Below, one piece after another: positions 23,187 to 32,392 of a DNA stretch of 64,000 nucleotides (the stretch's first letter is position 1; every line of letters starts with the position of its first letter). The translations under genes were made by a program, and so were the position numbers. The notes beneath the pieces were generated by a model. That model did not search any database. It was not told the DNA's origin and saw only the letters and a program-made list of their open reading frames with translations. The DNA is from Lunularia cruciata (taxonomy: Eukaryota > Streptophyta > Marchantiopsida > Lunulariales > Lunulariaceae), in contig OX419759.1 in NCBI GenBank assembly GCA_948567375.1, positions 22,350,744 through 22,414,743 on the forward strand. The letters are read 5' to 3'.

Positions 23187-23865
23187 TGTAACACCCATTT
23201 GTGCATGTGTGTGGTATTGTGATATTTAGCTTGGTATTACAAGTACTTAAGAGATATTATTTATATAGAGATAAAGGATGGTTCTATATTAGTCATGGTT
23301 AGCTAAAGTTAGTCATAGCTAAGATAGATGGGACCTTACTTTAGAGGAAGTAGAAAAGATGAGCACCACTATTTTGGATTTTAGTGTGTTGACTTGGTAT
23401 TATTCCTAGGTGTTTGGCTTTGAGGAAAGAGTTGAGAACTCTTGGGCCCGCAAGCCTTTTTGTTTTGGATTCTTCTTTAGTCCAAGGATAGCCCATGTGA
23501 AGGAATCCTTGACTTAGTGGTTGGGTCAAGATAAGGGGAATATGCCCATGTGAATGGATATTCCTTTCTACTTTTTGACTTTACTTGACTTTTAGTCTAG
23601 TAACTTGAGTTACTACGGTAATTAGTAACTTTGGTACGTAACTATTTCACAAGTATATAAACAAGGAGTGAGGAGGTACTCATCATCCTTTCATTTGCAA
23701 CTATCTCTCTCTCATTGAGTTCTCTAGTGAGCAATGTCTTGAGTCTTGGAGTGTTAGCCTTGGAGGAGTATGATGGAGTTGGGGTTCCTTGCCTTCTTAG
23801 TCCATGGTGCGCTACCATAATAGCCATCAGAGGTTCATCATGAGTGAGAGACAGGCCGGCTCACA
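23187..23865 (+). repeat. 5' LTR of A3
   Basis: Begins TGTAACACCC and ends CCGGCTCACA. It contains a TATA box, AGTATATAAACAAGG, at about 23652-23666, expected to drive the genomic transcript. It is nearly identical to 30311-30989 and closely related to the LTRs at 18-710, 17008-17092 plus 32393-32994, and 40791-41481. Confidence 0.95.
23654..23660 (+). promoter_or_regulatory. TATA box in A3 5' LTR
   Basis: TATATAA in the second half of the LTR, about 210 bp before its end. The equivalent in the 3' LTR is at 30778-30784. Position and context fit the U3/R boundary of a plant LTR promoter; the start site itself cannot be seen. Confidence 0.7.
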
Positions 23866-23869
23866 TTTT

Positions 23870-23886
23870 TGGTTCCGTTGCCGGGA
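23870..23886 (+). promoter_or_regulatory. A3 primer binding site, tRNA-Glu type
   Basis: TGGTTCCGTTGCCGGGA lies four bases after the LTR. Its complement, TCCCGGCAACGGAACCA, is the 3' end expected of plant tRNA-Glu including CCA, a 17-base match from memory of that tRNA. This primes minus-strand DNA synthesis. The A2 equivalent at 16987-17003 has decayed. Confidence 0.8.
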
Positions 23887-23906
23887 CCTCTCTAGAAGGC
23901 AAGATA

Positions 23907-24077
23907 ATGTTCCGCGTCCAATTCTACATTAGGCAGAAGGAGGCTATGAGAGCTCACTTGGAGAGAACATTAGGAGAGGAGAGGGCTGAACTTATGTTAG
24001 AGAACCAAGATCCATTTGTATACCCTGTAGTTCATTATGATGTCTTTGAGGTGATTTTGTACATCTTGTACACATGA
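23907..24077 (+). CDS. A3 ORF1 part a, leader protein of unknown function
   Basis: First ATG after the primer site that opens a frame conserved in A2. It encodes 56 residues, MFRVQFYIRQKEAMRAHLER... to ILYT, then TGA. In A2 the same codon is TGG and the frame continues EDLERLCEVDCRFW, so the A3 stop is probably a recent mutation. The peptide is charged and helical-looking, with no domain I recognise. It may be the first exon of a longer protein whose second part is at 24726-25199: a GT donor follows shortly (AAG|GTGATTTTGG near 24126-24140) and AG acceptors precede part b. Confidence 0.45.
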   Translation: MFRVQFYIRQKEAMRAHLERTLGEERAELMLENQDPFVYPVVHYDVFEVILYILYT

Positions 24078-24725
24078 GAGGAATTGGAGAGATTGTGTGA
24101 GGTGGATTGCAGATTTTGGGGATTAAGGTGATTTTGGGCAAAATCTCAAGTTTGAGATCTGGACTTGAGATTTCTACACATGATAGCTTGGGTTATCTTC
24201 CAGTTAGCACACTTGAAATTATTGAGAGAGCTTCTATGCGCACTGGGCTAGAATTTTTGAAAGTTGATAGGGTAAAGTGCTCCCGCAACTGCATGCTCTC
24301 TGGAAAATTGTACAGAGTCTGCCATTTCTTCAATTTTTAGTGAATTGTCTTGAAAATTTCCAAGAAAATTCAGTGCATTGTATCCTACCAGGTGCCACAA
24401 AAATTAGAGAGAGATCATTTTTGCGCAGTGTGTTATGAGTTTTTGAAGTGAGGGGGGTGGTTTTCAGACCAAATCTGAAATATGGGTGCTGAATAGAAAG
24501 GTGTCTAGGCCAAATGGCTCGATGAAAAGATCTAAAATTTTGCAGGGAGGGACGCCCTAGAGTTGTGATCAAGTGTGGAAAATTTCAGAGGACTGTGACA
24601 TATTCGTTGGGAGATTTGAGTGACATTGTGAGGAAGGGTCAATTCTGCAGAGTGGAGATCTCATGCATGAGAAGTTTGAGATCAACAAAAAGCATGTTTG
24701 AGTGTTTAGATTCATCTTTGGGAAC

Positions 24726-25199
24726 ATGGAGGGTCATCAAGAGTGGAAATTGAGATTATGCAAGGTTCCCCAAGGGTTTGAGGTGATTGTAGGGGTGGAT
24801 TTGAGGAAAAGAGAGTTTACAATAGAATTTGAAGAGAGTGTTGAGAGGATCCAAAAACCTACACCACTTGGAGGAAAGAGTGAGTCTAAGTGCTTTCTAT
24901 GTGGAGAGAAGGGACATAAGGCAAGTTCATGTCCATTAACCTTTGAGAGCAAGAGATTGAGGGAAAGGAGAGGCTTACTTGACTTGGGTTTGCATGTTGG
25001 ACCTTCTTCACCAAGATTGGGAGGGAGAAGATCTAAGACCAAGGAGTTGTGTGAGGTTTGTGGAGTTGAAGGACTTCCAAAAGGACATGAGTGTAGTGGA
25101 GTAAAAGCACTTTTGGAAACTTTGGTGAAGGATCTTGGAGAGAGTCTTAGTACAGCTACAAAAATACTACCACCTTCATCAGCTAGTTCTCAAGATTAG
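24726..25199 (+). CDS. A3 ORF1 part b, zinc-knuckle protein
   Basis: An open frame of about 157 codons from the ATG of MEGHQEWKLRLC; an earlier in-frame ATG is at 24702. It contains a canonical CCHC zinc knuckle, CFLCGEKGHKASSCP, at about residues 59-73, and a second Cys-rich motif, CEVCGVEGLPKGHEC, near residues 109-123. CCHC knuckles bind single-stranded nucleic acid in Gag proteins. This one lies upstream of, and separate from, the gag knuckle in the main frame. The same ORF is preserved in A2 at 16120-15659 with few changes, which argues it is coding. Expression, by splicing from part a or by internal initiation, is unknown. Confidence 0.6.
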   Translation: MEGHQEWKLRLCKVPQGFEVIVGVDLRKREFTIEFEESVERIQKPTPLGGKSESKCFLCGEKGHKASSCPLTFESKRLRERRGLLDLGLHVGPSSPRLGGRRSKTKELCEVCGVEGLPKGHECSGVKALLETLVKDLGESLSTATKILPPSSASSQD

Positions 25200-25435
25200 T
25201 GATGGAGATAATCTTTCAACTTATGGATAAACTATCCATGAGAGTTAGATTAATATGCACTCTAGGATTTGATGTTGCTATAGAAATCTTGGAGCAACCT
25301 GAACCTTTTGTGTTCCCTAGAGTGGATTATTCTCAGATGGTGTTAGTCATGTATATACTCTATTAGTAATAGAGTGAGAGAAAAGAAAAGAGAAAAAAAA
25401 AATTTAAGAGAAAAGAAAGATAGTGAGGGGTTAAG

Positions 25436-28400
25436 ATGGGGAAACTTCCGGTTTTCTTTGGCAAGGATGGAGAAGATGTGGAGGCCTTTGTGAGAGACTT
25501 CAAGAGAGCTTGCATAGGAAACAATGAGAGGAGGAAGAATGAGTGGGCCTCATTATTACCAGATTTCTTTGAGGATGCAGCACTTACATGGTATGAGTCA
25601 GAATACCAAAAGAGAGAGAGGAGAGAGGGGGAAGAGGAGTCTTGGGAGACTTTGACTTCAGCACTCATTGAGAACTTTCTTCCTGATGAGAGTTATGAGA
25701 GATTGATTAGTGAGGTTACATTTCTCAAGCAAGGAGATGGAGAGAAAGTGAGGGTCTATGTGGAAAGAGTGGAAAAGTTGGAGTCCAGATTTCGCATAGT
25801 GTTGAGGAAGGGTGGGGATGATGTGGAGACTACAATGATTGGCATAGGGGCCATGCTCACCAAGAATTTTGTGGGAGGATTGAGACCACAAATTAGAAGC
25901 AAGGTGAGATATGAGAAACCTTCTTCCAAGGTTGAAGCTATCAAGATCGCAATTCGTATGGAGGAGAGTTTGGAAGGGGATGAGAGTGATTTGGTGGTGA
26001 AGGAGGTTGTGCATCCTCCTCAAGGCTACAAGTATGGTGGAACTTCTGATACTTTGGTGACAAGGGTTGCACCACAAGTAGTAGTTGCTCCAATTCTTGC
26101 ACCTCCACCAAAAGATCCACTCCAAACCATCACAGAACAACTTGCGGATCTCAAGATCAATGTGGTGCAACTATGGGAGAAGAGAGAGGTGGATCAGAAT
26201 GTAGGGAGAGGACCTAGGAGTTATGGAAACTATCCATATAGAGGAGGCCAACCAGCCAACAATTTCAATGATAGAAATTGTTTTGATTGTGGAGGAAGAG
26301 GCCATATCCAAAGGAATTGCCCAAATTCCACTTACCATGGAGGAAGGGGTTATGAGGGAGCCAATAGAGGGAAAGAGGGAGGTAGTGAAACCCAAGTGGC
26401 TCCTAATCCCAACAAAGGTAAGGGGATAGCATCCATAGATGTGGTTGAGAGCAAGTATGAGAAGGGAGAGTGCTCAAACTCCAAGGGTCTTAATTTGGAG
26501 CTTTTGGCACAAGAGAAGAAGAGAGCTCGTTTTGCAGAGGATGTTCACTCTTCTCAAGGATTTACTTCAAGCAAGGATACTCCTATGTCTACTAGGAGCA
26601 CTCGCACCTCAACACCATCAACAACAAAGACTCCAAGGAAGAAGTTGGGGATGGAGGACTTCTTGATCTCAAAGCAACAATGGAACTACAATGTGTTGGA
26701 GGATGTTGGTAGTCACAAGGCTAACATCACAGTGGGCCAATTAATTGCTTTGAACCCTACCTTGAGAAAGGAGCTTAGAGGTGGTTTGAGTTCTACAAGG
26801 AGCAAAAAGAAGAAGAAGGCAAAAGTTCCAGTATCAATGGGGGTGGTGGATGCCAAGCCAGCACCATGGGAGGCTTGTGAATATGCCTCCAAGATTGATG
26901 TGAGAGTGAATGGTCACAACATCAAGGATGCATTGGTTGATGGAGGATCAGCAGTGAATGCCATGTCAGAAAGGTTGATGAAGAAGTTGGGTATGATACC
27001 CTCAAGACCTTCAACATTTGTGGTGAGCATGGCAAACAAGCAACAAGTTCGACCAGTAGGGGTGATGGATAAGGTGGTAGTTTCAGTTATGGGAGTTCAA
27101 AATCTCATGACTTTCCAAGTCTTGAAGGATTCAAGCTATGACTTACTTCTTGGGAGGCCATGGTTGAGAGCAGCACGCACAACTGATCGATGGCACAAAG
27201 GGTACTTGAGGATTGGGCCATCAAACCATAGAGTCACTGTTCCTGTGACTAACACCACCAACACTTCACATTCAGATACCCCATCTTCTAATTATTGGGA
27301 ATCAGATTCTGAAGAAGGAGCTTCAGGTGTGGACACAAGCATGGAAGAGGAGACTTCCACGGAGGAAGATGAATCTGAATCTGATTCAGATGTGTATCCC
27401 TTGTGTGCTATGGATTTTGCACCTAAGCCAGAGGTTTTGAAGGACCCAGATAAATCACCATTGACACTTGAGGAGGTAGAGAGAAGGTTATCTACCCTCA
27501 AGTATGGCCCAAATGTTACCAAGGAGGAGAAGGTGAGATTTGAGGAGATTTTCCGCAAGTTCATCCATGTGTTTGCTTTTAGTTACAAGGATTTGAAGGA
27601 AGTCACCTTGGAGGAGCACAAGATAGAGGTGGAGTCACATGCAAGACCAATCCGCCAAAAGCAACGTCGCATTAGCCCACCAATATCTTTGGTTGTGAAG
27701 GAGGAGATTGATAAGCTCAAGGAGGCTGGATTTATCTTTGAGGTGGAGAATTCAGAATGGGTGTCTCCAATTGTCATTGTGAAGAAAAAGAATGGCAAGC
27801 TTCGGGTATGTGTGGATTACAAGAAGCTTAATGCTGTTACCAAGAAGGACTACTACCCATTGCCATTCATTGATGAGATCTTGGAGGAGGTTGCAGGTCA
27901 TGAGAGGTACAGTTTTGGAGATGGTTATAGTGGATATAACCAAATAAAGATTGCACCAGAGCATCAACAACTCACCACATTCACCACACCTTGGGGAACT
28001 TACGCTTTCAAGGTCATGCCTTTTGGGCTTTGCAATGCTCCAGCCACATTCCAACGGTTCATGAACAAGGTATTTGAACCTTTCATTGGGAAATTTGTGA
28101 GAGATTTCATTGATGACTTTTGTGTCTATGGGAGCAAGGAGGAGCACTTTGAGCACCTAATCAAAGTCTTGCAACGCTTGGATGAGGCAAATGCATCACT
28201 CAACCCAGAGAAGTGCATTTTTGGACGTGAAGAAGGTCTACTTTTGGGGCACATCATCTCCAAGGATGGAATAGCAGTTGATCCTGAGAAGGTGAGGAAA
28301 ATCTCAGACCTTCCATTCCCTTCAAGCTTGACAAAGTTACGCCAATTCTTGGGAATGGTTGGGTACTATAAGAGGTTCATCTTCTCATTTTCCAACAAGG

Positions 28401-30262
28401 CTTATGCATTGACCATCTACATGAAGAAGGGTGTAGATTACATGGTGATTTTGGAAGACAAGGAGGCTCTCAAAGCTTTTGAGGAGCTCAAGCAATCCCT
28501 TGTTGTAGCTCCAATTCTTGCTAAACCTGATTGGAGTAAGCCTTTCATCCTCTACACTGATGCTTCTAATGTAGCTATAGGATGCACTCTTAGTCAATTA
28601 GACCAAGATGGGCATGATCATCCAATAGCTTATGCTAGTAGGCAGATGGTTTCAGCAGAGAAGAACTACTCTGTCACAGAGAGAGAAGGGTTGGCAGTGA
28701 TCTTTGGTCTCAAGAAGTTTAGACACTACTTGATTGGAGGGAAAGCCACAATTGTCACGGATCACAAGGCTTTGAAGTACATCTTCAACAAGCCTAATGT
28801 TGAAGGGAGACTAGCAAGGTGGATGATACTCTTGTCTGAGTATGACTACACAATTGAGGATAGGCCAGGAAAGAAACATGCAAATGCTGATTTGTTATCT
28901 AGAGCCTATGATCATGATGGAGATGAGCCAGTAGATGATTCCTTCCCGGATGAGGAGCTCATGACAATCTCAGTCACTCAAGAGATTCCAATGGAGTACA
29001 AGGAGATTGTGGATTTTGTGACAAGAGGTAACTATCCAGAAGGGATGCATGCTAGGGAGAGGAAGGCCCTTGCAGCAAGATCTAGACCTTACACAATGGT
29101 GGAGGATATTCTTTTTCACCAAGGAGCAGATGGTCTACTTCGAAGAGCAGTGGGTAAGGAAGAGTCTATCCTACTCATAAAGGAGTTTCATGAAGGTTTA
29201 GTATGTGGAGGACACTTTGCAGGAAAGGTGACTGCTTTCAAGATTCTAGATGCAGGTTACCATTGGAGAGGGATTTTCAAGGATTGTCTTGATTATTGCA
29301 AAACTTGTCATGTTTGTCAAGCTTTTGCTAGAAAGTCTACATCCACTCCACCACTTAGATCAATTCCATTGCTAGGACCTTTTGAGAAGTGGGGAATTGA
29401 TTTTGTAGGACCTCTCAATAGAACCCCAAGGAACAATCGGTACATTGTGGTAGTTACTGATTACCTTACCAAGTGGGTTGAGGCTAGACCATTGAGGGAC
29501 AAGAATGAAGATGAAGTGGGTAGATTTCTTTATGAACGCATTATCACTAGGTTTGGATGCCCTTTGGAGTTGGTTTCTGATAGAGGAGGAGAGTTTACAG
29601 GAAGCATTACTACAGCCATGCTACGACATTTCTCTATCACACATAGAGTAACTACATCCTATAAGCCAAATTCCAATGGCTTGGCAGAGGGAACCAATCA
29701 GACCTTGTGCATGATGTTGGCCAAAGATGCAGAAATGGAGGGGGCTAAACATCATTGGGACAAGAGGATTCATGCAGTTTTGTGGGAGTATAGGACAACC
29801 ATGAAGACTTCCACTGGATATTCTCCATTCCAATTGGTGTATGGTATTGAGTCTACCTTACCTATTCACTTTGATCTTCCTACCTTCCAAAGCATTCAAA
29901 GGAGATTGAAGAAAGCACAAGGAAGTGATGCAGGGAAGTCAAGGAAGGATCAACTCATGGAGTTAGAAGAGGCAAGAGCAGTTGCTATGGTTCGAGTGGA
30001 GCAAGCCCAAAGGAAACAAAAGGAGAGCTATGACAAGAGGCAAGGCAAGAAGAAGGTGGAGCCTTTCAAAGAAGGTGATTGGGTAATGTTGTTTGATTCC
30101 ATTCGATTCAAGAGAGTGCAAAAGAAGTTTTTGCCTAAGTACTTTGGACCTTTCATAGTAGAGAAGGTGTGGGGCAATTACACCTATGATCTCAAGGAGT
30201 TGGGAGGAAGACACTTTGATAGGATTAACCATGATAAGTTGAAGATGTACCATAGAAGGTAG
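25436..30262 (+). CDS. A3 gag-pol polyprotein, Ty3/gypsy, 1608 aa
   Basis: Single uninterrupted frame from ATG (MGKLPVFFGKDGEDVEAF). Order by residue: retrotransposon gag 1-270; CCHC knuckle CFDCGGRGHIQRNC near 282-295; aspartic protease with VDGGSAVNAMS near 500 (D-G-G in place of D-S/T-G); reverse transcriptase about 740-960 with FIDDFCVYG near 893; RNase H from about 1035 (LYTDASN, later EREG and TDHKAL); integrase zinc region with CKTCHVC near 1285-1300; integrase core D1321, D1381, E1417 (D-35-E spacing); GPF-type C-terminal domain (LPKYFGPFIVEKV) near 1570. It ends at MYHRR with no chromodomain. PR-RT-RH-IN order places it in Ty3/gypsy. All catalytic residues seem present. Gag and pol share one frame, so ratio control must be proteolytic or by another route. 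Confidence 0.95.
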   Translation: MGKLPVFFGKDGEDVEAFVRDFKRACIGNNERRKNEWASLLPDFFEDAALTWYESEYQKRERREGEEESWETLTSALIENFLPDESYERLISEVTFLKQGDGEKVRVYVERVEKLESRFRIVLRKGGDDVETTMIGIGAMLTKNFVGGLRPQIRSKVRYEKPSSKVEAIKIAIRMEESLEGDESDLVVKEVVHPPQGYKYGGTSDTLVTRVAPQVVVAPILAPPPKDPLQTITEQLADLKINVVQLWEKREVDQNVGRGPRSYGNYPYRGGQPANNFNDRNCFDCGGRGHIQRNCPNSTYHGGRGYEGANRGKEGGSETQVAPNPNKGKGIASIDVVESKYEKGECSNSKGLNLELLAQEKKRARFAEDVHSSQGFTSSKDTPMSTRSTRTSTPSTTKTPRKKLGMEDFLISKQQWNYNVLEDVGSHKANITVGQLIALNPTLRKELRGGLSSTRSKKKKKAKVPVSMGVVDAKPAPWEACEYASKIDVRVNGHNIKDALVDGGSAVNAMSERLMKKLGMIPSRPSTFVVSMANKQQVRPVGVMDKVVVSVMGVQNLMTFQVLKDSSYDLLLGRPWLRAARTTDRWHKGYLRIGPSNHRVTVPVTNTTNTSHSDTPSSNYWESDSEEGASGVDTSMEEETSTEEDESESDSDVYPLCAMDFAPKPEVLKDPDKSPLTLEEVERRLSTLKYGPNVTKEEKVRFEEIFRKFIHVFAFSYKDLKEVTLEEHKIEVESHARPIRQKQRRISPPISLVVKEEIDKLKEAGFIFEVENSEWVSPIVIVKKKNGKLRVCVDYKKLNAVTKKDYYPLPFIDEILEEVAGHERYSFGDGYSGYNQIKIAPEHQQLTTFTTPWGTYAFKVMPFGLCNAPATFQRFMNKVFEPFIGKFVRDFIDDFCVYGSKEEHFEHLIKVLQRLDEANASLNPEKCIFGREEGLLLGHIISKDGIAVDPEKVRKISDLPFPSSLTKLRQFLGMVGYYKRFIFSFSNKAYALTIYMKKGVDYMVILEDKEALKAFEELKQSLVVAPILAKPDWSKPFILYTDASNVAIGCTLSQLDQDGHDHPIAYASRQMVSAEKNYSVTEREGLAVIFGLKKFRHYLIGGKATIVTDHKALKYIFNKPNVEGRLARWMILLSEYDYTIEDRPGKKHANADLLSRAYDHDGDEPVDDSFPDEELMTISVTQEIPMEYKEIVDFVTRGNYPEGMHARERKALAARSRPYTMVEDILFHQGADGLLRRAVGKEESILLIKEFHEGLVCGGHFAGKVTAFKILDAGYHWRGIFKDCLDYCKTCHVCQAFARKSTSTPPLRSIPLLGPFEKWGIDFVGPLNRTPRNNRYIVVVTDYLTKWVEARPLRDKNEDEVGRFLYERIITRFGCPLELVSDRGGEFTGSITTAMLRHFSITHRVTTSYKPNSNGLAEGTNQTLCMMLAKDAEMEGAKHHWDKRIHAVLWEYRTTMKTSTGYSPFQLVYGIESTLPIHFDLPTFQSIQRRLKKAQGSDAGKSRKDQLMELEEARAVAMVRVEQAQRKQKESYDKRQGKKKVEPFKEGDWVMLFDSIRFKRVQKKFLPKYFGPFIVEKVWGNYTYDLKELGGRHFDRINHDKLKMYHRR

Positions 30263-30296
30263 AGAGACCTTCACTTTGAGGACAAAGTGAAAACTT

Positions 30297-30310
30297 AGTC
30301 CGGGGGTAAA
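30297..30310 (+). promoter_or_regulatory. A3 polypurine tract
   Basis: AGTCCGGGGGTAAA directly before the 3' LTR start TGTAACACCC. It is the expected primer for plus-strand synthesis. The A1 counterpart is at 711-720 on the minus strand. Confidence 0.75.
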
Positions 30311-30989
30311 TGTAACACCCATTTGTGCATGTGTGTGGTATTGTGATATTTAGCTTGGTATTACAAGTACTTAAGAGATATTATTTATATAGAGATAAAG
30401 GATGGTTCTATATTAGTCATGGTTAGCTAAAGTTAGTCATAGCTAAGATAGATGGGACCTTACTTTAGAGGAAGTAGAAAAGATGAGCACCACTATTTTG
30501 GATTTTAGTGTGTTGACTTGGTATTATTCCTAGGTGTTTGGCTTTGGGGAAAGAGTTGAGAACTCTTGGGCCCGCAAGCCTTTTTGTTTTGGATTCTTCT
30601 TTAGTCCAAGGATAGCCCATGTGAAGGAATCCTTGCTTTAGTGGTTGGGTCAAGATAAGGGGAATATGCCCATGTGAATGGATATTCCTTTCTACTTTTT
30701 GACTTTACTTGACTTTTAGTCTAGTAACTTGAGTTACTACGGTAATTAGTAACTTTGGTACGTAACTATTTCACAAGTATATAAACAAGGAGTGAGGAGG
30801 TACTCATCATCCTTTCATTTGCAACTATCTCTCTCTCATTGAGTTCTCTAGTGAGCAATGTCTTGAGTCTTGGAGTGTTAGCCTTGGAGGAGTATGATGG
30901 AGTTGGGGTTCCTTTCCTTCTTAGTCCATGGTGCGCTACCATAATAGCCATCAGAGGTTCATCCTGAGTGAGAGACAGGCCGGCTCACA
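30311..30989 (+). repeat. 3' LTR of A3
   Basis: 679 bp, the same length as 23187-23865 and differing at about four visible positions. It ends CCGGCTCACA, followed by GTCC, the second copy of the target duplication, and then the C2 coding frame. Confidence 0.95.
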
Positions 30990-31850
30990 GTCCGTGCTCC
31001 GGATTTGGAGAATGTATTGCTGCTCCTCCGCGTCGACTTCTCTTCTCAAGTCAGGATGGAAATGAGATACCATTCTATTGCGCCCCGCCAAATTGAGCAA
31101 ATTTAACCCGAGGTAAAAATGTGCCGCAAATGGTATGATGTAATGTGGAGGCAACTTATCCTGTAGATTCCACACCATCTGCCTCGTTCTCCCGTGAAAG
31201 CACCTTGCCCAATTGATCGGTTCTCCTGCAAATAACTTGTGAAAGAACACCGCTTGGTGTTTCATCACATAGGTAGTTCTCTCCGGCTTCAGGATGGCCA
31301 TTAGTGCACCCACAATTCCTCTCCTCACAGGGTCTTTGTAGCTCTCAACTTTGTACCCATTCTTTGTCCTCTTCGACAAGAAGGCATCTCTCACCTCCTA
31401 CGTTTCTTGGGCTATCTCTCCTTTCCCCAAGAACGTGGCTCCCTGCTCCAAACCCGCCTCCCTCCCAAGTACAAGTCTCTAATCTGACTCTGTCCAGTGA
31501 GCCGGATTTCCTCTCTTCCCTTCTTCCTCGGGACCATCGAGACATTTACTCTCGATGATTTCTATCATGAATCCTGGAAAACTTACGTTCCATTTCCATG
31601 CCAGAAAAGTGATCCAAAGTCGGCTCAAGACTTCGATCCTCGCTACTATATCTAATCTCCAAATTGCATGATTTCTCACTACAAATTCGGAGTTCTTCTT
31701 CTCTCCTCCCATCTCTTCTGCTTTCTTACTGTCTCTCGATTTCTCTCTCGCAACTTCTCCCTTGCGCACTAACACGAGTCCAACTCTATTTCCCTTCCCC
31801 CGATCACCTGCAAGACGACTCCTCAGCGGCAAAGGAAAATTGCTCGACAT
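30990..31850 (-). pseudogene. C2 protein, N-terminal third
   Basis: Minus-strand start MSSNFPLPLRSRLAGD at 31850 down to the A3 insertion. It includes the region AIWRLDIVARIEVLSRLWIT, the motif GKRGNPAHWTESDWRLVLG (with a stop or shift near 31480-31395) and the conserved core about 31300-31060: QAVFFHKLFAGEPINWARCF and KLPPHYIIPFAAHFYLGLNLL. The core recurs in C3, C4 and C5. The aromatic/His-rich pattern is loosely like the uncharacterised plant transposon-protein domain found in some repeat ORFs, but I cannot confirm homology. Continues at 23186-21473. Confidence 0.72.
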
Positions 31851-32259
31851 TTTGTCGTTGCAGTTTTGATTTTTATAGAGTTGCACTTCTTCGTCTTCCG
31901 TCACTTTGAGTTTCTATCAAGAAATCACACCTCTGGCATGCACCTATCACTGTCAATCAACCTTTGCGCGTATGAGCCGCCAGTTTTGAAACGGCCCCTT
32001 CTTGAATTTCTCGCCCCGACGAAAGGTTGTTAGACTGTCTTTGCCTCGGGTTGAGCTCCCCCCGATCTGAAGACAATTTACTTTGTATTGTATGCTGACA
32101 TGGCATTTCCGAGTACTTCGCCTTATGACCCGAAGTCACTTTACTTCGGGTTTCATCCCGAGGACAATTTTCTTTGCCTTCTTTGGCCATACAGGCGCAA
32201 TCCGACTTCTCTATACACTTCTTCTCCTTTATTTTGAAAAAAAAAATGTGGGCACCACA
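31851..32259 (-). promoter_or_regulatory. C2 5' leader and promoter
   Basis: Non-coding 5' part of family C. Its outer tip is TGTGGTGCCCACA, a short perfect inverted repeat (TGTGG...CCACA) with a 3-base centre. A TATA box, CTCTATAAAAATC, lies at 31881-31869 on the coding strand, only about 20-30 bases from the ATG at 31850. C4 has the same arrangement at about 49308-49296, with ATG at 49260. A start about 30 bases from TATA would leave almost no 5' UTR. Confidence 0.6.
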
Positions 32260-32387
32260 CTTGCCTTCTTTGGATTTCCTCCAAAGTCACTTCCGTCCAT
32301 TACTTCTTTCACAATTTGGCTTTCTGTGCTTACTTCTTACCTCAAATGCTAATAAACAGAAAAGAAACAAAAAATGTGGGCACCACA
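32260..32387 (-). other. C3 5' end fragment (continues at 20678)
   Basis: The outer 128 bases of C3 up to GGGCACCACA at 32378-32387, cut off from the rest by C2. The A-rich run next to the tip (AAAACAAAAAA) is shared with C2 and C4. Confidence 0.8.
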
Positions 32388-32392
32388 AACCC

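Larger units (their letters stand above)
23187..30989 (+). mobile_element. Element A3: full-length, apparently intact Ty3/gypsy retrotransposon
   Basis: A 7803-bp element with two 679-bp LTRs (23187-23865 and 30311-30989), a primer site, a leader ORF, an uninterrupted 1608-codon gag-pol frame and a polypurine tract. It is flanked by GTCC at 23183-23186 and 30990-30993; joining the flanks restores the C2 frame, which confirms a 4-bp duplication. The LTRs differ at about four positions by eye (near 23434, 23512, 23798 and 23850), so the insertion is recent. It is the youngest layer of the nest and the most likely to be active. Confidence 0.95.
20679..32259 (-). mobile_element. Element C2 (family C), split by intact element A3
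   Basis: Bounded by CTTGC at 20674-20678 and 32260-32264, inside the 5' part of C3. Plus-strand ends are TGTGACAACCCGGC and GTGGGCACCACA. Without A3 and its 4-bp duplication the length is 3774 bp. In element direction it has a leader of about 409 bp, a coding region of about 857 codons (31850-30990 continuing 23186-21473) and a 3' non-coding block (21472-20679). Confidence 0.9.
17093..32387 (-). mobile_element. Element C3 (divergent family C copy), interrupted by C2
   Basis: Complete element in minus orientation bounded by the duplication AACCC (17088-17092 and 32388-32392) inside the A2 LTR. Plus-strand ends are TATGACAACCCGGCAAAT (one mutation from the family TGTGACAACC) and GGGCACCACA. 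Removing C2 and its duplication leaves about 3709 bp, close to C2 (3774) and C4 (3758). Its protein differs more from the others than they do from each other, so it represents a separate subfamily with the same architecture. Confidence 0.88.

Noticed and set aside
23870-23886. tRNA-like sequence next to the A3 LTR.
   Set aside because: Only the 3' 17 bases of a tRNA complement are present; it is a primer binding site and not a tRNA gene.
25363-26170. Antisense frames opposite A3 gag, and similar antisense frames opposite the other pol regions.
   Set aside because: They mirror the codon bias of the real sense frames and show no conserved motif.
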